DNA of 64,000 nucleotides from the NCBI GenBank assembly GCA_018830105.1, contig JAHJTC010000024.1, positions 281,253-345,252 of the forward strand, read 5' to 3'. The DNA is from Bacteroidota bacterium. GTDB lineage: Bacteria > Bacteroidota > Bacteroidia > Bacteroidales > F082. The position numbers and the translations under genes are program-made. Below, piece after piece: positions 60,974-64,000 of the stretch; positions within the stretch are counted from its first letter, which is position 1, and each line of letters starts with the position of its first letter. The notes beneath the pieces were generated by a model, which saw only the letters and a program-made list of their open reading frames with translations, was not told the DNA's origin and searched no databases.

Positions 60974-62518
60974 TTATTTAGCATAACTCACGGCACGCGT
61001 TTCACGTATCACCGTAATTTTTATCTGACCGGGATAAGTCATTTCTGTTTGTATTTTTCTGGAAAGATCATAGGCGATTTTATCAGCGTCATTATCTGTA
61101 ACTTTATCAGCACCAACAATAACCCTCAATTCACGTCCTGCCTGAATGGCGTAAGTTTTTACTACTCCAGGATAGGTCAAAGCCATTTCCTCGAGTTTTT
61201 TCAAGCGTTGAATATAGGCTTCCACTACTTCGCGACGTGCACCCGGACGAGCACCAGAAATAGCATCACAAACCTGAACAATTGGGGCAATAAGGGTTTC
61301 CATTTCTATTTCATCGTGATGGGCACCAATTGCGTTACACACATCCGGTTTCTCTTTATATTTCTCAGCTATCTTCATTCCCAGGATAGCATGCGGTAAT
61401 TCTTCAGCATTTTCGGCAATCTTGCCAATATCATGCAATAATCCTGCTCGCTTAGCTACTTTTGCATTCAGTCCAAGTTCTGACGCCATAGTAGCACAGA
61501 GTCTGGCAACTTCCATGGAATGTTGCAGTAAATTTTGGCCGTAGGACGAACGGTATTTCATGCGACCGATCATCTTAATCAACTCGCCATGAAGGTTATG
61601 AACCCCCAAATCAATAACAGTACGCTTTCCTGTTTCAAGAATTTCCTGTTCAATCTGCTTTTCTGTCTTTTTTACCACCTCTTCTATCCGGGCAGGATGG
61701 ATACGGCCATCGGTCACCAGCTTTTGCAGCGAGAGCCGGGCTATTTCGCGCCGAACCGGATCAAATCCCGACAGTAAAATGGCATCAGGGCTATCATCAA
61801 TAATAATTTCAATACCGGTAAGCGCTTCAAGTGCGCGGATATTACGTCCTTCCCGTCCAATAATACGTCCTTTTATCTCGTCGCTCTCGATATTAAACAC
61901 CGTTACGGTATTTTCAATAGCATGCTCAGCAGCTGTACGTTGTATGGTTTCGACTACAATTTTTTTAGCTGCCATATTGGCTGTGAGCTTGGCTTCTTCG
62001 GTAATGTCTTTTACCAATATCATTGCTTCGGTAGTTGCTTCATCACGCATCAGCTCAATAAGTTCTTGTTTGGCCTCGTGAGCTGAAAGACCTGATACTC
62101 TTTCGAGAAGTTTTGCCTGTTCTCCTTGTACTTTATCCAACTCTTCCTGACGCTTATTCAGGATTTCGAGTTGGTTGCTTAAATTCTGTCGTAAGATATT
62201 CAGCTCTTTTTGTTTACGCTGAAAATCATCTATTTTTTGAGTAAACTGTTGTTCCCTGCTTTGCAGCCTGCTTTCTGTCCGCTGAATCTCTCTGTTTTTC
62301 TCTGAGATCATTTTTTCATGGTCAGATTTAAGCTGAATAAATTTCTCTTTGGCTTGAAGAATCTTTTCTTTCTTGATCACTTCAGCTTTTTCCTTCGCTT
62401 CTTCAAGCAACAGTTCGCTCTTTTTGGTAACTGCTTTTCGCAGGATGGTGGCTGTAATCAGCCCCCCTGCTGCACTACCGGCAATAACCAGCAGTAGATA
62501 AATAATAATCTCTTCCAT
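60974..62518 (-). CDS. rny: ribonuclease Y
   Basis: 514 residues. Membrane-bound endonuclease that starts mRNA decay. Seen: N-terminal membrane helix (1-25), long coiled coil (~28-150), KH domain (~205-265; [26 protein letters not shown] in pieces), and HD domain with HDIGKIAE and the second metal-ligand region AHHDEIE. C-terminus [19 protein letters not shown] is standard. Length normal. A 6S RNA gene and zapA lie immediately upstream on the same strand. Confidence 0.95.
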   Translation of the reverse strand: MEEIIIYLLLVIAGSAAGGLITATILRKAVTKKSELLLEEAKEKAEVIKKEKILQAKEKFIQLKSDHEKMISEKNREIQRTESRLQSREQQFTQKIDDFQRKQKELNILRQNLSNQLEILNKRQEELDKVQGEQAKLLERVSGLSAHEAKQELIELMRDEATTEAMILVKDITEEAKLTANMAAKKIVVETIQRTAAEHAIENTVTVFNIESDEIKGRIIGREGRNIRALEALTGIEIIIDDSPDAILLSGFDPVRREIARLSLQKLVTDGRIHPARIEEVVKKTEKQIEQEILETGKRTVIDLGVHNLHGELIKMIGRMKYRSSYGQNLLQHSMEVARLCATMASELGLNAKVAKRAGLLHDIGKIAENAEELPHAILGMKIAEKYKEKPDVCNAIGAHHDEIEMETLIAPIVQVCDAISGARPGARREVVEAYIQRLKKLEEMALTYPGVVKTYAIQAGRELRVIVGADKVTDNDADKIAYDLSRKIQTEMTYPGQIKITVIRETRAVSYAK

Positions 62519-62561
62519 AGTTTGATAGCTTTTTTAAAAAAGCCCGAAAAGAGGAAATAAA

Positions 62562-62757
62562 AAAATGCCCGCATTAATTCAAAGGAGTTAGTAAACCCCA
62601 AATAAACACGTTTAGGGCAGCCTATATGCTCAAACTTCCACTGTTCTGCCGAAGCAAAACTCCCGTAGGAGTGAGGCCTGTCTTTGCATATAATGAGCAA
62701 ACCCTTATGAAAGTAATGTTGAGTTTACAATCACGGTTTGAACTAAGCGGGCACTAT
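62562..62757 (-). ncRNA. 6S RNA (ssrS), Bacteroidota type
   Basis: The intergenic stretch between zapA and rny folds as a long closed hairpin on the minus strand: closing stem GTGCCCGC with GCGGGCAT, second stem TTCAAA/TTTGAA, third stem GTAAACTC/GGGTTTAC, a large central bubble, and an apical part with nested hairpins (CTCC-TAC-GGGAG, GCTTCGGC). It ends in a T run. Size (~195) and position beside zapA match known 6S RNAs, which bind RNA polymerase in stationary phase. No ORF here is credible. Confidence 0.8.
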
Positions 62758-62781
62758 TTCTTCAAAGAACGCTAAGTTGCT

Positions 62782-63072
62782 TTATGCATTCAAATGGTTT
62801 GATAACAGCATATCCAATTGTTGAAGCTTTTGATCCAATTCCTGATTTTTAAACTTCAACTCTGCTTCAAGATTTGCTTCCGATGTCGCCAGTTGCAAGG
62901 CTGTCATCGCTAACAGATCTTGATGATCTTTGTAAGCATAGGCCTGTGAATAGGCCTTAATACGATCATTGATGATATTAGCAGCCTTTCGAACGCGCTC
63001 CTCGCCTTCTGTATCAACTTTAAGTTTATAGGTTCGTTCTGCTATCATTATATTAATCGTAATTTCATTCAT
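62782..63072 (-). CDS. zapA: cell division protein ZapA
   Basis: 96 residues. ZapA helps FtsZ rings assemble. Seen: N-terminal beta-hairpin region (EITINIMIAERTYKLKV), EERVRKAANIINDRIKAYSQ and a C-terminal coiled coil (TSEANLEAELKFKNQELDQKLQQLDMLL in pieces). Length normal. Starts 17 bases after the coiled-coil gene upstream, and the 6S RNA begins about 25 bases downstream. Confidence 0.9.
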   Translation of the reverse strand: MNEITINIMIAERTYKLKVDTEGEERVRKAANIINDRIKAYSQAYAYKDHQDLLAMTALQLATSEANLEAELKFKNQELDQKLQQLDMLLSNHLNA

Positions 63073-63089
63073 CTTTGCTATCTGCAGTT

Positions 63090-63380
63090 TTATCCATTAT
63101 TCAATAAAGCAACGCATTGATCTATCTCCCGCACAAGTGCTTTGATAAGCTTTCTTCCTTCTTCTAATTCCATCTCGCTTTCGAGCGCGTTAACAATAAC
63201 TTTTTTATTTAATTGATCTGTTAATTGAGCATGCGATTTCTGAAGTTCTATAAGCTCGGCCTGTATCGCTTCATTCTCGCTTTCAAGATCTTCAACTTTC
63301 CGTTTTAGCTGGCTATTCAGTGAAATCAGCTTCTGAACCTTATATTCAATACCTGAAATGATAACACTGGTTTCAGCCAT
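63090..63380 (-). CDS. small coiled-coil protein (ZapB-like position)
   Basis: 96 residues, almost wholly coiled coil with heptads from ~10 to 85 (KLISLNSQLKRKVEDLESENEAIQAELIELQKSH in pieces), acidic at the middle. No enzyme motif. Its place immediately upstream of zapA suggests a cell-division partner, like ZapB in other bacteria, but there is no sequence proof. First gene of a likely operon with zapA, 6S RNA and rny, with a strong promoter just upstream. Confidence 0.65.
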   Translation of the reverse strand: MAETSVIISGIEYKVQKLISLNSQLKRKVEDLESENEAIQAELIELQKSHAQLTDQLNKKVIVNALESEMELEEGRKLIKALVREIDQCVALLNNG

Positions 63381-63409
63381 GACTTTCGGTTAAGTTTTAT
63401 ATCTTTCAA

Positions 63410-63441
63410 CAAAAGTACAATTTTTCGTAATGCAAGCGCAA
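63410..63441 (-). promoter_or_regulatory. promoter of the coiled-coil-zapA-6S-rny operon
   Basis: On the minus strand TTG (63441-63439), 21 bases, then TACTTTTG (63417-63410), about 30 bases before the ATG at 63380. Both elements fit the Bacteroidota consensus. Confidence 0.65.
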
Positions 63442-63860
63442 GTGTTTGCAATACAATTTCAACATATGCATGAGGTGCTGTTAACTATAGAATTGAAATA
63501 CTGCAAATTAGTGTCTGGTCGATAAGGTTTAGGTTGCGTGTCTGTTGATTTTGCTGATTAAACATCGTTCGCTCCGATAGCCAATTGTGTGCCTTACGAA
63601 ATGACCCAAGCTGATATGCCTCAGGAAAGCGATCGAAAAAAAATAATTGGTCAATTTCATTATTAAAGCAAGGCCAAAAGCTGACAAACTATAACAATCC
63701 AAAAAATGCATTTCCGTCAATTTCAAAATAAGACGATAAGCTCAGCGCCAAAAAAAAGACAACGCATCAGTGGAAACAATTCGTATCTTGCAGGCTCATG
63801 CAATAGCCACCAATGCGGTTTCTTTCTCTTTATTGACTTTTTAATTTGTATGTATGAGAG
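63442..63860. other. intergenic region without a supported gene
   Basis: About 420 AT-rich bases between the operon promoter and the transposase stop. A 65-codon minus-strand frame (63529-63726) has no family signal or start context and is not called. The left end of an insertion sequence may lie here; I could not find clear terminal inverted repeats because the other end is outside the window. Confidence 0.6.
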
Positions 63861-64000
63861 CTAAGTACATGACAAAAATTTACAACAATTTCTAAATTCA
63901 TCTAAATCATTTGAAAACAACACCTTAGCAAGATAAGTCAACCCATACTTGAATAAGCTTTTGGCTCTTCGCCCGTGCTTTTTAATCTTGATTGGTCGTA
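63861..64000 (-). mobile_element. IS4-type transposase, C-terminal end
   Basis: Minus-strand frame open to the window edge, ending at TAG (63861-63863). The readable tail, RPIKIKKHGRRAKSLFKYG then LTYLAKVLF and a final FLSCT, is the usual C-terminus of Bacteroidota IS4-family transposases. Only ~46 codons are visible, so intactness cannot be judged; the element would continue beyond 64000. Confidence 0.7.

Noticed and set aside
62458..62700. 80-codon minus-strand frame overlapping the 6S region
   Set aside because: No protein similarity; the region is explained by RNA structure and the rny 5' end.
63529..63726. 65-codon minus-strand frame near the right edge
   Set aside because: No recognisable domain and no promoter; may be IS-flank sequence.

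Overview
The window is chromosomal DNA of a Bacteroidota bacterium, probably an aerobic or facultative member of the class Bacteroidia or Flavobacteriia; I cannot place it to genus. The evidence is lineage-typical: several proteins end in type IX secretion (T9SS) sorting domains, there is a PorP/SprF and OmpA-type partner pair, two gingipain-like C25 peptidases, a DUF4294 protein, and many intergenic regions carry the Bacteroidota promoter -7 box TAnnTTTG. Genes are compact, many stops and starts overlap by ATGA, and 3' ends are often marked by U-tailed hairpins.

Layout. 1-5.9 kb: 3' end of an ABC-2 permease, a monotopic sugar-phosphate transferase, an M48 membrane protease, a VWA-type membrane protein and fabG. 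6.0-10.1 kb: a three-gene minus-strand signalling cluster (TPR histidine kinase, a receiver-like protein in the same reading frame just behind the kinase stop codon, and a receiver-kinase whose ATPase boxes are degenerate). 10.3-16.1 kb: a GT9 glycosyltransferase, tsaC, a fused 2-oxoacid dehydrogenase E1 and an S41 protease. 16.2-26.3 kb: a translationally coupled T9SS module made of a giant repeat adhesin, an OmpA-type anchor and a PorP/SprF protein. 26.4-31.0 kb: a secreted esterase, a DHODH-like flavoprotein, a CREST-type membrane hydrolase and an Old Yellow Enzyme. 31.1-35.5 kb: the homogentisate (tyrosine breakdown) operon hmgA-hppD-fahA-flavin reductase. 35.8-44.2 kb: two tandem C25 peptidases. 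44.4-46.9 kb: a long phenylalanine hydroxylase and pcm. 47.0-50.4 kb: a small polysaccharide group. 50.4-54.3 kb: tig-clpP-clpX-DUF4294. 54.5-60.4 kb: tRNA-Leu, an outer-membrane protein, an OppC-type permease, tRNA-His, a Pmp3 microprotein, dapD, and ruvX-def-lipoprotein. 60.4-63.4 kb: a small outer-membrane barrel, rny, a 6S RNA, zapA and a coiled-coil partner. The right edge holds the 3' end of an IS4-type transposase.

How genes work together. PAH feeds phenylalanine into tyrosine; HppD, HmgA and FahA take 4-hydroxyphenylpyruvate to fumarate plus acetoacetate, but tyrosine aminotransferase, maleylacetoacetate isomerase and pterin dehydratase are not in the window. The C25 peptidases, the esterase and the giant adhesin are all predicted T9SS cargo, and the OmpA/PorP pair is the likely surface-attachment partner of the adhesin. 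The most unusual items are the split or degenerate phosphorelay, the regular adhesin superrepeat, the tandem C25 pair with an altered active-site neighbourhood in the first copy, the cysteine insertion in the first sugar transferase, and the coupled OYE/CREST gene pair. I did not find a clear example of an entirely new class of system; most of the window is recognisable Bacteroidota core and surface biology.
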